DNA of 64,000 nt from Nymphaea colorata. Its lineage: Eukaryota > Streptophyta > Magnoliopsida > Nymphaeales > Nymphaeaceae. The stretch lies in the NCBI RefSeq assembly GCF_008831285.2, contig NC_045144.1, positions 1,612,001-1,676,000 of the forward strand, in the 5' to 3' direction. Under the pieces are notes generated by a model. The model had not been told where the DNA came from and ran no database searches. It saw only the letters and a list, made by a program, of their open reading frames with translations. Each line of letters begins with the position of its first letter. The first letter of the stretch is position 1. Position numbers and translations under genes: made by a program. This document shows positions 1 to 11,900 of the stretch, piece by piece.

Positions 1-420
1 AGATCTTCAATGCTTCAACCTTGAGGCTAAAGCAACAGAAGGATTTGTTGATGAAGGACAGTCTGCTGGTGGTGAATATGTTGGTGTGGATCTTCAAATT
101 CTTGAAGATGAATATGAAGAAGAAGATGGAGATGAAGATGATGACGATTATGAATCATGAATGAGAGTCAAGTCAAGAGTGCTTTCATTTCATTTTATAT
201 GTATCGAACGACTTATGAATCTATGGTTGTTGAATGTTTTATGCTTTGTTGAATGACATTGTTATGAATTTTGATGTCTAAGAATGATGAACGCGTAACT
301 TTATAGCAATAATAAGTCTTATCATTATCTAAAACATGCCGATACGGCTTACGATACGCTTGGTTTTCTAAACTTATATGATATGTATCGTACGATACGG
401 ATAACATTGTCTAAACCATG
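1..420 (+). mobile_element. hAT element, transposase 3' end and terminal region (cut by window edge)
   Basis: The first 160 bases encode the same acidic C-terminus as the hAT at 53.5-57.0 kb. The sequence after the stop is alignable to the reverse complement of about 53497-53920 (ATGAGAGTCAAGTCAAGAGT and the region with AATAATAAGTCTATCAT-like words). It ends in CGTATCG/CGATACG words (CCGATACGGCTTACGATACG near 340-359; TATCGTACGATACGG near 384-398). The exact outer end is not clear, between about 360 and 420. Confidence 0.7.
2..160 (+). CDS. hAT transposase C-terminus (partial)
   Basis: Fifty-two codons and a TGA read [20 protein letters not shown]... to ...EEEDGDEDDDDYES. This parallels the acidic tail of the full copy near 54 kb ([20 protein letters not shown]...). 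The tail lies downstream of the dimerisation domain, is extremely acidic, and has no catalytic residues. The rest of the gene lies left of the window. Confidence 0.7.
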   Translation, partial: DLQCFNLEAKATEGFVDEGQSAGGEYVGVDLQILEDEYEEEDGDEDDDDYES

Positions 421-1758
421 AACAACACCTTTGAGCTATGAAACATTGGTGCACCTCAAGTTGAAGGCGTTCCGCTACGCAAAGAAAATGAAGGGCCTTT
501 GTACTTCATCCGAGTGATGGATAACCTCTCGTTAACCTATAAAACTTTTGGAAACTAGCATAGACATGTTTTAAGTAAGGTTATGACCAGTCATCCATTG
601 GAATCCAGATGGATATTGTGCTAACCCATCCAAACTGTTGGTTCACATGCTGCGGAACATAATATTCACACTTGATTTTGACATTGCCAAAAGCTCAGTA
701 TTATAACTTTTTTTTTAATAAAAGTTTTGAAAATTGTAAGTTGGGTGCTTTTTTGAAGGAGGGGAAGCATGAAAGGAGAAGTTCAACTTTTTATTGTAAA
801 AAGGTCGTTCATTTAAAATGAAAAATTCATCTTTCGTTAAATTTTGTCATCACTCACACTTTGTATTCGCTCCATCATAACTATCTTTCTTTTCCATTAT
901 GTTACTACTTTTTTCTTTATTATATTTTTTGGAGCAACTGAGTATGAGTTTATTATTGAAAAAAAATTGATTATAAAGGACACTTAGCAAAAAACTACTC
1001 CAACTATTTAAAAAAAAAAATCACCCAACCTGTGTTCTTGTCCTCTTGCATTAAATTTGCGAAAGTAAATAAAAAAGTTCGACAAATATTTTTTAAAACC
1101 ATTTCATCTTCTTGCTTATTGAATCAAACAAATCTTGTAAGTAATTGTAAACAGGAGCACGTTTGAGTGGGTATACGAAATATTTCAAAATGCATTTGGT
1201 GAAACTTTAAGTTGGGGTGGCACTTCTTCGGAGTGGTTATACAAAATATTTCACAATGCATTTAAAGGTTAACATCGAATAACTTACCCCACTATTATTC
1301 TTCTTATTATTATCTACAAAACGGTACGGTATTCCTCATCTTTATTCATCTGTTTATTAGAAAGAAAGATATGTATCCTGACCACCACTTTCTCTTCTCA
1401 GCTAGACAAGATTCTCGTCTCCAATCTTTCAGCTAAGTAAAAAAACTATATGCAAGAGTGGGATATCAAACTCCAAAATACAGATATATCCAAAGTCTGG
1501 GTTGCAACCTTGACACCAGAGGCGGCTTCAATTCCAATACCCAAGCTGATGATTGTGAGTAGGATTCGGACACAACACCATGCGTATATTAGCTAGGAAA
1601 TAGATCTAACAACATTTTCTTCTATGATTTTCTTTCAACTCATTCTTTTCTCATGCAGTTACAAGCTTCCAGATGACCACCCTCTTCTAAAAGGGGTGGC
1701 AGCCACACTGAATACAATCTTCATCTCTTATTTGATAGTTTCATTCTTGAGTTGATCG
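421..1758. other. Intergenic, no gene seen
   Basis: AT-rich sequence downstream of the EXS gene. A short near-repeat (GTATACGAAATATTTCAAAA and GTTATACAAAATATTTCACA, near 1170 and 1236) is the only structure noticed. No supported coding region. Confidence 0.5.
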
Positions 1759-1766
1759 CTTAACTC

Positions 1767-2874
1767 TAGGGCTGCACACGAGCCGAGTCGAGCTCGAGCT
1801 TGCCCAGCTCGAGCTCGACTCGGCTCATAGAGGTCGAGCTTGAACTCGACTCGAACTCGAGTCGAGCTCCTTGACACAAACTCGAGCTCGACTCGATTGT
1901 ACAGAGTCGAGCTCGAACTCGACTCTCTTAACTCGAGTAGAATAAAAGGAACCAACGCAGAGGAGGCAACGAAGCTCGTCGAGCTCAGCTGGTGGCTTCC
2001 GGACTTTATTCCCAGCTTCGATGACCTGTTCCTCCAGATCCTTCTCCACGGCCGATGCCATCTTCCCTCCGGCGACCACGCGCAAAAACTTTCACCCTGA
2101 CCCACCCACTCTTCAACTATCAGGCTTCCCCTAACGCCATCCCCAATGAGGAAGCCCTAAAAGCACTAAAAGAAAATGGAAGTCCTAGTGCAACAATCAG
2201 AAGTGAACGGCAAAACAGCAACAGGGTAAAAATGTGGGTTAGGGTTTCACAGAGGTAACTCAGCATACGATGGAGATCGAGTTTGAGAGAGAGAGCGGAA
2301 GGGCAAAGAAGAAGGAAAAAGGGGTTTTGCCCCTTTTTTTTCCTTTGTGCCGCTCGCTGGGTGGCTAAATCCTCCTCTTCATCTGTCTTCCGGCGACCTC
2401 CGTCTCCACTTTGTGGCGCCCCTCTTCTCCAACGCGATGGAGAAAGAAAAGGTGGTTAAGGGCTGTGATTCCCGTCTTCTCTAGACGCAATAGAGAGAGG
2501 AGGGAGGACGGCAGTGATGAGGGAAACCCTTCCCCTCTGTCTTTCTCCCTTCCCGCCGCGGTAGAAATGAGGGAGACAAAGGGAGAAGTCGAAACAAAAA
2601 TGTAAAAAGTGAAAACAAAAATTTAACCTAAATCGGTGAATCGGTTTTGGTGTCTCGGTGAACTGATTCATATAATTTAATCGATTTTCAATAATCGAGC
2701 CGAGCCGAACATAAACGAGTCGAGTTCTTACAACTCGAACTCAACTCGTTTAATGTTTCGAGTATAAGTTTAAACTCGAGCTCGGCTCGTTTATAAACGA
2801 GTCGAGCTCGAGTCAAGTTTTGCCGAGCGAGTTCGAGTCGAGCCCGAGTTGGCTCGACTCGTTGTGCAGCCCTA
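1767..2874. mobile_element. Non-autonomous hAT element (1.1 kb) with 8-bp target-site duplication
   Basis: The ends are inverted: TAGGGCTGCACACGAGCCGA at the left, and the right end reversed reads TAGGGCTGCACAACGAGTCG. They are flanked by a perfect 8-bp direct repeat CTTAACTC (1759-1766 and 2875-2882), as expected for hAT. Both subterminal regions (about 1780-1935 and 2695-2860) are dense arrays of CGAGCTCGA/GAGTCGAG words, probably transposase-binding repeats. There is no transposase. The interior is unusually GC-rich for this locus and includes a coding-like fragment (1960-2061, minus). Confidence 0.85.
1960..2061 (-). pseudogene. Captured first-exon fragment resembling plant PDS5 cohesin-associated protein
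   Basis: The reverse strand reads from an ATG in good context: MASAVEKDLEEQVIEAGNKV then RKPPAELDELRCLL. This resembles the N-terminus of plant sister-chromatid cohesion protein PDS5 (MAS..E.ELEEQL.EAGN.L..PPSSVDELL.LL) as I remember it. Similarity stops near 1960, where the transposon's CGAGCTC-type repeats resume, as expected for a captured 5' UTR plus exon 1. The fragment is too short to function. The source gene could be another with a similar start. Confidence 0.55.
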
Positions 2875-2882
2875 CTTAACTC

Positions 2883-3450
2883 ACCAAAAGCGTTTTATGA
2901 TAACAAGTAATTTCTGATGAGAATGATATCAGGGCGTTTTCCTTGATCTTTGTATGATGAAGGTACTTTCAAATTCTACGTGTTGTGATGGTTCATGTCT
3001 AGCTTGTGTATTGTGATTTTTGTCGATGTGGGTGGTCAGCATGTGGCCATGGAATTCAAGGAATTTATAATATTAAAAATACATGTTTTAATCTAATTGT
3101 AAGTCATCACTAATTTGTAATTTTTATTATTATTCTAGCTGCTGCTTTTGTCAGTAACAAGCCCTAATTTGCAGAGACTATGCACTTAATAGAGAAGGCT
3201 AATTAATTCAATCACTAAAACAAACCTAAAGTGACTGAAACTGCCATCGCAATAAGTGCCAGAAAATGGCTACGGCCTACATCATTGCTAGTTTCAGTGA
3301 CGGGATCTTTAGCACAGGAATTTTAGTCATAGCAAGTTCTCAAGAGCAATGAATAGCAATGGTTTTTACCATCACCAATATTGGATAAGAGAAAGTTGGG
3401 TTTATGGAGAGAGGGTCTCTAACTTACCGGTTAGAGAGCTTAGGGTTTTT
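2883..3450. other. Intergenic, no gene seen
   Basis: Ordinary AT-rich sequence between the non-autonomous hAT and the tandem duplications. No open frame with recognisable similarity. Confidence 0.5.
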
Positions 3451-3635
3451 CGTTGTTTTGTTGGGCATAAATCAGGTGAAGGTTGCTCATGTTGCAGCAG
3501 AATAGCATTCTATATCTGATCTGTGTTTTCTCCGATGGATGGTGATGGACCTCGTTGTTTTGTTGGGCATAAGTCAGGTGAAGGTTGCTCATGTTGCAGC
3601 AGAATAGCATTCTAAATCTGATCTGTGTTTTCTCC
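3451..3635. repeat. Tandem duplication, period 102 bp
   Basis: CGTTGTTTTGTTGGGCATAA recurs at 3451 and 3553 and the copies match through TGTGTTTTCTCC (to 3533 and 3635) with very few mismatches, so the duplication is fairly recent. The short open frame across both copies simply repeats itself and is not a gene. Confidence 0.85.
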
Positions 3636-3717
3636 ACAAATTTACCAGCGGCATCTCCAGGATGAGCACGTGAACGTCAAGAGGCAGCTGCAGCAATGAC
3701 AGAGAAGAAGAAGAAGA

Positions 3718-3913
3718 ACAAGAACAAGACAAAAGCAGGAAGAAAGTTAGTTAGGTTTGCTTGTGTGAGGCACCCACTGGGGCAATCAAATGTTAACCCT
3801 AAATCGTGAAGTGCTGAAGAACAAGACAGAAGCAGGAAGAAAGTTAGCCGGTTTGCTTTTGTGAGGCACCGACTAGGGCAATCAAATGTTAACCCTAAAT
3901 CGTGAAGTGTTGG
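3718..3913. repeat. Tandem duplication, period 97 bp
   Basis: AGAACAAGAC...GCAGGAAGAAAGTTAG through AACCCTAAATCGTGAAGTG occurs at 3721-3817 and again at 3818-3913. A few substitutions and one small indel separate the copies. Confidence 0.85.
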
Positions 3914-5966
3914 GCATATATAAGCCGCCTCACAGGTTTTCCCAAAGCCTAACGAATGGTTAGGGCCCGTGAAAGATTATCAAAGAGAAAATAGGTAATG
4001 TAAATTTTAGATTTTATTTAATAAAATCTTTATTTGAAAACAATTTGCAAGTTGATCTCGTTACTACGAGTAGGCCTTCTCACAGTTACGAGATGAAGGG
4101 ACAAGGCTCAAAGCTCAAGGCCAATATCCAACATCACTCATTTGGCCATAAGACTGTCAGTTTGGTTTCACTATGTGTGAGTTTCCTTAATCTTTAGTTA
4201 TATGATTTTTCATAATTGGTTTATCCATCGTAACTTGAATTTGTTATAGGTTTACAGCAATGTTTTGCTTTTAACGGCTTTCTATCGCAACCTTTTAAAT
4301 ATATCTTACCCCCATATAGGCTATATGCTTCGTAAACAAATCTTTAGTTATTCTTTTCGTAAACTTATTTTATATTTATTTGTATTTTTTTACTGGATGA
4401 TTCTGATTTGCCTGCAACTTCACTTGAAGAGGTAGCACCATTTTCATCCACGTATATTTGAATAGATTAATAAATTAGACATGTTTATTTTGTACTTACT
4501 TGCTTTATTTATAACGAAGAGCTATATTTTACATTTGTACAAGATATTTATTCCAAACTCATTAATTTAATCACCTTTATCCTCAATATGATGCAAACAA
4601 GATCGAAATAGGGTTCGAAAGTGACGAACTTATCTATCATTTACATCAGAAGTTTTTTCATTAAGCTTATTGCCATGTTAGAGTGCTGATTGAAGTCCGA
4701 GTTAATAAAGCTGCTAGTTTGCTCAACAAAGGGAGAGTTGACTCTCTCTTTGTGGATGGTTAGTCTATCTACAAGCAAAAAGCTCTTACTGCACAAAAAA
4801 AAGGGCACCATATTTGATCAAGCTGTTGGGAAGGAAGGGTTGAAAGATACCTAGACAGACTACGCTTTCTCCTTATCTCCAGTTTATTTCACACAGATCA
4901 ATTGTTTATTGCGTCTATTTTTGTTATTCTTTAACCTTATCAGATGCAACAGCAGTTATTATTATTAACTCATAGCTATTGTTAATTTACAGATTTTCAT
5001 TCTTTTTTAACTAGCAGTAAATAATAGGTTATAGCTTATAACACAATCTTTAACTTCACTGGTGCTGGTCCCAAGATCCAACACAAAAAGAAGAAGAAAT
5101 TGCGTCACATCTATACACCTCCTTGGGCTTCCCTAGTCTCTGCTTATGCAGCATTATCTAAAGCATATACATAAAAGTATTCTGTGTAAACTTTTTGTGT
5201 TAACTTTTTCCCCATACACTTTATTATTAGCTTGGAAGATTACGTTTTTGTTTTACATTGTCAAATTTGTCAGTATTCGAATTTTTTTTATTTGGAATCT
5301 AGATTCGAATATTCCAAAAAATCAGCATTAAAATTAAATTTAGGACTCAATTTCATTTTTTAACAATCGACATCCACATTAAATTAAGGGCCGAATTCAA
5401 TCATAAAGTTAACGAGTTGGATACGGATTTGATTCCAATGTAAATTTAAAAGACAGACTCAAATAAGTTTTATTTATCCACATTCGAATTCAAACTCAAA
5501 TGGAATATGTGAACATTCGTTAAAATTAGTATGTTAAATAATACATCTGGCTTGAATCCAGTTAATTGACATCACCACAATACATTCTAAAACTTCACAA
5601 GGGAACAAAAAAATAAATCAAGAAAATTAACTTCATTGCTATTTCTAGAAAAGTATAGCTTAACTATATAAGGAATTAAAATTTTCAATATTTTAGAATT
5701 AGTAATTGCCTGCCGTTAATAGGGAACCACGGAAACAGGCAGAGAGGGAGAGGGAAGTTAAAATTCACTCTGAGAATGAATAATTTAATATAGAAAATCT
5801 TCAACTAGAAAACAAAAGAGCCTACTTATCTTCCTGGAATCTTCATTTTCCGAACAAATTATACACAATGCACGGAACGGGATAACCATAATTTTATGGA
5901 GGATCATCTGAAACTGATTCCAACCATCAAAAAATAAAGAACCGAGAAAAAATATAAGGTATGAGC
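3914..5966. other. Intergenic / EXS 3' flank, no gene seen
   Basis: AT-rich sequence immediately downstream of the EXS stop codon on the minus strand, so part of it near 5966 must be 3' UTR. No coding region, tRNA or element ends were recognised. Confidence 0.45.
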
Positions 5967-6224
5967 TTAAACATTGTGGTTGGTCGAGCCAAGTAGCTTA
6001 TCTTCCTCAGTCGGAAGTTCACTCATGGATGCCTGCAAACCTTGCTTCATAGCCATTTTGTTCCACTCATTCTCAACCCGAAAGAAAATCCATTGGAACC
6101 GTCGGAATATCTCCAGGGCTGTTATGGTGAAGACAGTCAGGTAATTATGTCGAAGATGTGCAGAAAGTTTGTATGTCCATGTACACCGGAGTATGAGATT
6201 GCTACCTATTGCCCAATAATAGAC
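5967..6224 (-). CDS. EXS gene terminal exon with stop codon
   Basis: Starting after acceptor cctttcag, 85 codons and a stop read [20 protein letters not shown] through [20 protein letters not shown] to [17 protein letters not shown] and a hydrophilic tail ending [16 protein letters not shown] is the end of the EXS domain; the acidic tail ([12 protein letters not shown]) is probably cytosolic. No polyadenylation site could be fixed with confidence. Confidence 0.94.
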   Translation of the reverse strand, partial: VYYWAIGSNLILRCTWTYKLSAHLRHNYLTVFTITALEIFRRFQWIFFRVENEWNKMAMKQGLQASMSELPTEEDKLLGSTNHNV

Positions 6225-8317
6225 CTGAAAAGGGTGAGAAACGGAAATATTGATGAGAGCCCAGAAAACCAACTTGAAGCAAAATCAATTGAACACTTCC
6301 AGTTGCTAACTAAAAGCTGCTCAAAAAGTAGGAAACAGAAAAAGTTATAAAGAAAGAAGAATCAGAAAAAAAAACGATAAGTGGAATTCCCATCAAAGTT
6401 TCAAATACAACCTGTTCCTTGAGTTGTAACAGCAAGCAAATAATAACCATCATGAAGAATAAGAAACTGAAGTTTGGGTTTGCAGAAGTCGACACACTGC
6501 TAATTCAATTAGAACCAGCAAATTGTGATAGCTGGTTTGGCTAGAAATGGCTGGAGAGAGAGAGAGAGAGAGAGAGATCCTTGGTCATTTGGCAGTCACA
6601 AATTACCTTACCTGGCACCACAAAGAAGTGGGCCACCTGATTCAGTAAGTGGGAAATCACAAGTCGCTGTTCTATTTGGTAAAAAAAGGTGTGGCATATT
6701 CTGCCACTTCTGGCAGGTAATTAATTAAGGAACGGCTATTGCATTTGCCCAGGCTGGGCAACAAGCAGGCACCACCTGATTCAGTAAGTGGGAAATCACC
6801 AAGTCCCCGTTTTCTTGGGTATAAAAAAGGTGTGGCATACCCTGCCACTTCTGGCAGGTAACTAATCAAGAAAAAGCTACTGCATTGCTCAGGCTGGCAA
6901 CAAGCAAGCAAGTTGCTGAATTGGAATAGGTATGGACATTTTTCCCATTCAGTGGTAGCAAATGGAGTTAATAAGTAACAACCAGCTCTCACGAGAAGAA
7001 ATCAGAACAAAGAAGGCAAAAAATGTTGCCGACAATTAACAATCCATCAAATTAAGTGGACAATAACATGCCACAAATTAAAAATACAAAAATACACCAC
7101 ACCTCACATGCAATGCAACTAGTAGATGACAATTATAATGTCTTGAACAGCTCAAATTGCAAATCCACAAACATTCAGAAGAACATGATAAAAGGAAAAA
7201 GGAATGAAGGCGGCTAAAATACTCACCCATTGATGTCCATATAACAAGTTTGAGCATATGGTAGGTGCTTTGAACTTGAAAATTTTGGAGAAAACACTAG
7301 ATGATAAAAGAGAAAAGAAGTCAAATGCATAGAAAATAACCAACAAATAATTTTACACCACACGATGTCATCTTTTACATAGATAAAGCACGTACCTCAA
7401 ATCCCAATCCTGCTTCACATCCCAGTAAAAAGAATAAAGTGAATTTACAACACTTGAGAAAAGCCACATTGGGCGATAAAAGCTCACCCAGCTTTCAGGA
7501 AACACATGATATTTGAGTGCAGAAAGGAATACGACTGGGACTGCAGTTGAATATTTCAGAGCTGACAAAATAAAAGCAAGTTATTCATAAAACAATGGGA
7601 AATCCTCAGGCAACTGAAAGGAGCTCATAAATAGATAAGAAAAGTATAGCTAAATAAATTTACGCCACAAATACCAACAGAAAGATAGCATAAAGCCGCT
7701 AAAAAACTCATTTACGTTGTAATTTTCTTGTTTTTAGAAAATTTGATAGGCTATGGAAGCAATCTAAAGCCAATCAAGAAGAAAGGTTCTTTTAATTCTC
7801 AATCATATCATACAGACACAAAAGTGTCATCTAAAGTCAATGCAGCTACCTATTTTCTCTCATAAAAATGCACCTTGCTAAATTCATCTAAATTTTATTT
7901 CCCCAGAAATGGGAAAAGACTATATTGATTCACTTTTTATAATATAGCTCACAAAATAAGGGAAAAGACTATATTGATTCACTTTTTATAATATAGCTCA
8001 CAAAATAAGAGCTTTTTTTTATGATTAAATTTTTAGTAGCCTACAGCAGTGTTGTTAAGATCGGCTTGAATTGGCTTGCATTGGTTTACAACTGCATCAA
8101 TAGATAAAAGAAAATGTAGTTCCTTCCATAACAGCTTTTGGGGAAGCCCTCATCATCTGCTGCCCCTTTCATCCCCTTGCTTTGCCATTTCACCAGATGT
8201 GGACATACATGCCAGAGGTCGCACAGCTGCTAAGGTAGAGTTTCCTTGTGTGTCCATTCCCGATTTTTCTTTTTTATGGATATCTGCCAATACTCATGAG
8301 AAATATGGCTTGCTAAA

Positions 8318-8357
<40 letters not shown>

Positions 8358-8958
8358 TGACAACAGCATTGGTGACTGTGGCCCATATGTTTCCTACATG
8401 GCCAAGTAATTTGATTTTTAAATAAAGGAATGGAAATATAAGTCAGAAAACATCAGAATCAAATAGTAAAAACATAGAACCTAAGTCATATGAGTGCTAA
8501 CTCGGTAATGTTGAAAAATATGGGTATTGGGCATACAGCAGAATTGAAATTTGCCTGCAACTGGATGTTGATGAATAGTTAAAAATTTGAAAAATGTCAC
8601 CGAAAAAAACATAAACTTGCTGCTAAAACCACTATAGCCTGTTTTCATTACACTATAAACAACTATAACCCCAGTGGTGAGTGTTTTCTAACAATAGTTT
8701 TTAAAATTTTAGTCATCTAGCAACATCCGGAAGCCAGCAGATTTCAATCACCTAGATATATAAGAGATTTGAATTTGGTAGCTGCTAGATGTTGCTAGAT
8801 AGCTAAAAATTTGAAACTATAGATGGAAAAAGCTAAACTGTTGCTACAATCACCATAAACTGTCGCTATACTATATTGTAGCTAATACCTCTCACCGACT
8901 GTTTTTTAGTAATGGATTTCAAATTATTGGTCATATGGCAATTGACAAATTTCAATCG

Positions 8959-8994
<36 letters not shown>

Positions 8995-11900
8995 CAATCA
9001 CTCAAATAAATCTCTATAGATATTATTATAAGTTTATCTCATTAATCAAACTGTGATTTTACAAAGGACATAGATCTTGCTCATTTCATTGCGTACCTAT
9101 CATTACAATCCTTCAAAAGAATCTCTATAATACATAATGAAATGAACAAGATTTAGATCCTTCATTTGCACAATTGTAACTCGTCTAATGAGATTAACTT
9201 ATATTCATATATAAAAACATTCATTTGAATGATTGTAACTACAAGTATATTTAGTCCTACCTTCAAAAGTGCTCCTGATCTTTCCATAATGAGTTCTGAC
9301 CTTTCCATTTTTGTGAGAGTCAGTCCTATGATTGGTATGATTAGCACTAATGGCATCTCGGCATCTTTCTTAGGATGAATGTGAGAGTCAGTACTCTGAT
9401 TGGTATGATTAGCACAAATGGCATATGCGGCGTTTTCGCCAGACGGTCTTTGCCAGTAGTGCCATCCTCCCTGCTGGCTTGATGGGTTGTCCTGAGTCCA
9501 GTTCTCGACTCATTGAGCGAGTGTTAACGTATAGTAAATGTACAAGGCCCGACGGTAAAAATAACATGGGTGTTTTGTATTGTATCTGTTAGAATGTATT
9601 GTAATAGGGAACCGGGTCCAGATATGGACCCGGTCCCATGGGCACGGGTACCGAGGCTGGCTCGGTACCCTAGGCGGGTCTTTCTATCTCTCCCTCTTAT
9701 ATTCTCCACTTAAGTGTAATTGTTGATTAAGTTGGAATAACATTTTCTCTCTCCTAGGGTTGCGGTTGTGCCCCTAGGTTAGAGCTTCTCCGTGGTTTTT
9801 CACCTCTCTTTGAGGTTTTCCACGTATATCGTGTGTTTCCTCTCTTTCTCTCTTTCTTGTTACGTGTTTCTACATGGTATCAGAGCCACCGCGTGTGTGG
9901 TTTTTTGCTCTGTGATCGTGCGTTTCCGTTGTTTCCGCCACTGCCGCTGTTTGTTCCAGCGCCGCCGCCGCCGCCAGTTCTAGCCCCGCCGCCGCTGCCG
10001 CCGTTTGTTCCAGCACCGTCGCCGGCGTCAGTTCTACTGCAGCCGCCCGTCCCAGCGCCCGTTGTCGCCATCGCCGCCAGTGTTTTCTCCGCCTCCGCTG
10101 CCTCTTGTTTGTCGTCTCTGGTGCTGGATACTGCTTTTCTTGGGTGATTGTTATGGCCGAAGCAATGACTCCCAAGATCGATGATGCCCTAGACACGGGC
10201 AGCAATACCAAGAGCGAGAACTTGCCTGTTCAAGTCACCTCTATCCGGCTGAACAAGGACAACTATCTCTCTTGGTCTGCTGCCCTAGAAATCGGGATAA
10301 CCAGTCGTAGTCGCCTGTCATATATTACTGGGGAGAAGCCTGCACCTTCTAAAACCAATCCGCGATGGGCAACTTGGGCGTTGGAAGATAATCAGGTTAA
10401 AGTATGGATTATTAGCTCTGTTTCTGCAGATATTCAGCCTTTGATCTTGCGTAAATCGACTGCATACGACATGTGGACTATGCTTGCTCGGATGTATGGC
10501 TGTAAGAAGAGAGTCTTGCGTACATACCAAATCAAACGCAGCATCTACGCTCTTAAACAGGGTGACCTGTCTATTGCCTCTTACTTTGCAGCCCTGAAGA
10601 CTAAATGGGAGGAACTAGACTACCATGTGAATGATGACTGGCATTGTGATTCGAATCATGCTTGTACTGGGACAAGGAATGGATGGACAGGACTTTTATT
10701 TTCCTTGGAGGCTTACGCGATGAATTTGAACCTATTAGGAGCCAAATTCTTAACTGTGACGAGATCCCCGGGATTGAAGAGGTGTATGCTCGTGTGGAAT
10801 CTGAGGAACAGCGACGCCAAGTGATGCACATTGACTCCAGTCAGGGAAGTTCTCCGTCAGCCTTTGTTAGTCGTGCTTCAGGGATTGGACAGCGCCCTGC
10901 TCGACGGTGTAGCCATTGCAACAAATTGGGACATTCTGTTGATTTTTGTTGGGATCTTCATCCAGAGAAGCGTCTTGTCCGGGGTCGTCCCCCTCCTAGT
11001 CGGCGGAGTCCTTCTGTGCCTGAGCCTAGTCAGAGTGGTTCGTCAAATGTTGCCAAATCGAAGCTCTCTTCCGATCAACTCAAAGAACCGCAAGCTTATA
11101 TCAGCCGACTGTCTACTACTCAGGAGGATGCCTCTACGTCTGAGGGGGCTAAGTTAGCCCAAGCTCTTGTTGCCACTAGTGATCAAGGTAATTCCTCACA
11201 TGGTGATTGGATTGTTGACAGTGGCGCTACGCATCATATGACAGGGGACCCTACGATGTTCCAAGAATACAAATTGTCTTCTGGGCAGCAACATGTGTCT
11301 ATGGCTGATGGCTCTTCTATCTCTGTGGCTGGGAAAGGGAGTTTGTCCTTGTTCAATAAATATTCTCTTCATAATGCTCTTCATGTTCCCAATATCCCTG
11401 TGAATTTGTTGTCTGTCAGCAGTATTACCAAAGAACTAAATTGTAATCTGATTTTTTCTACTGATCGATGTTTCCTGCAGGACTTGGTGACGGGGCAGAA
11501 GATTGGGATTGGTTCGGCTACTGATGGACTCTACAGACTGCCTGTGCAGGTTGCGTCTACGCTTATTTCAGCCACTAGTGGACAGTTGTCAGGCACGGAA
11601 GACAGATCTACTATTATGCAATGGCACGAGCGGCTTGGTCATCTTCCCTTTCAGTTGATTAAGAAGTTGTTTCCTAGTTTGTTTCATTCTATGTCCATGG
11701 ACTCCTTCACCTCAGTTGGCTAAACATGTTAGGGCCTCGTACCCTATTTCATTCAATAAAACCACTCGTCCATTTGCTTTGGTTCATTCTGATGTTTGGG
11801 GTCCTTCGGAAGTACCCACTTGTCATGGTTTCCACTACTTTATGACTCTTATTGATGATTACTCCCGTTGTACGTTCGTGTACCTGTTGAAAGAACGTAG

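Noticed and set aside
1728-2105. 125-residue Ser/Arg-rich frame as a splicing-factor-like gene
   Set aside because: It is translated from the GAGCTCGA terminal array of the hAT element and crosses the element border.
9833-10211. Proline- and glycine-rich frames as host genes
   Set aside because: They lie in the GC-rich leader of copia A between primer site and gag and occur on both strands because of GCC repeats.
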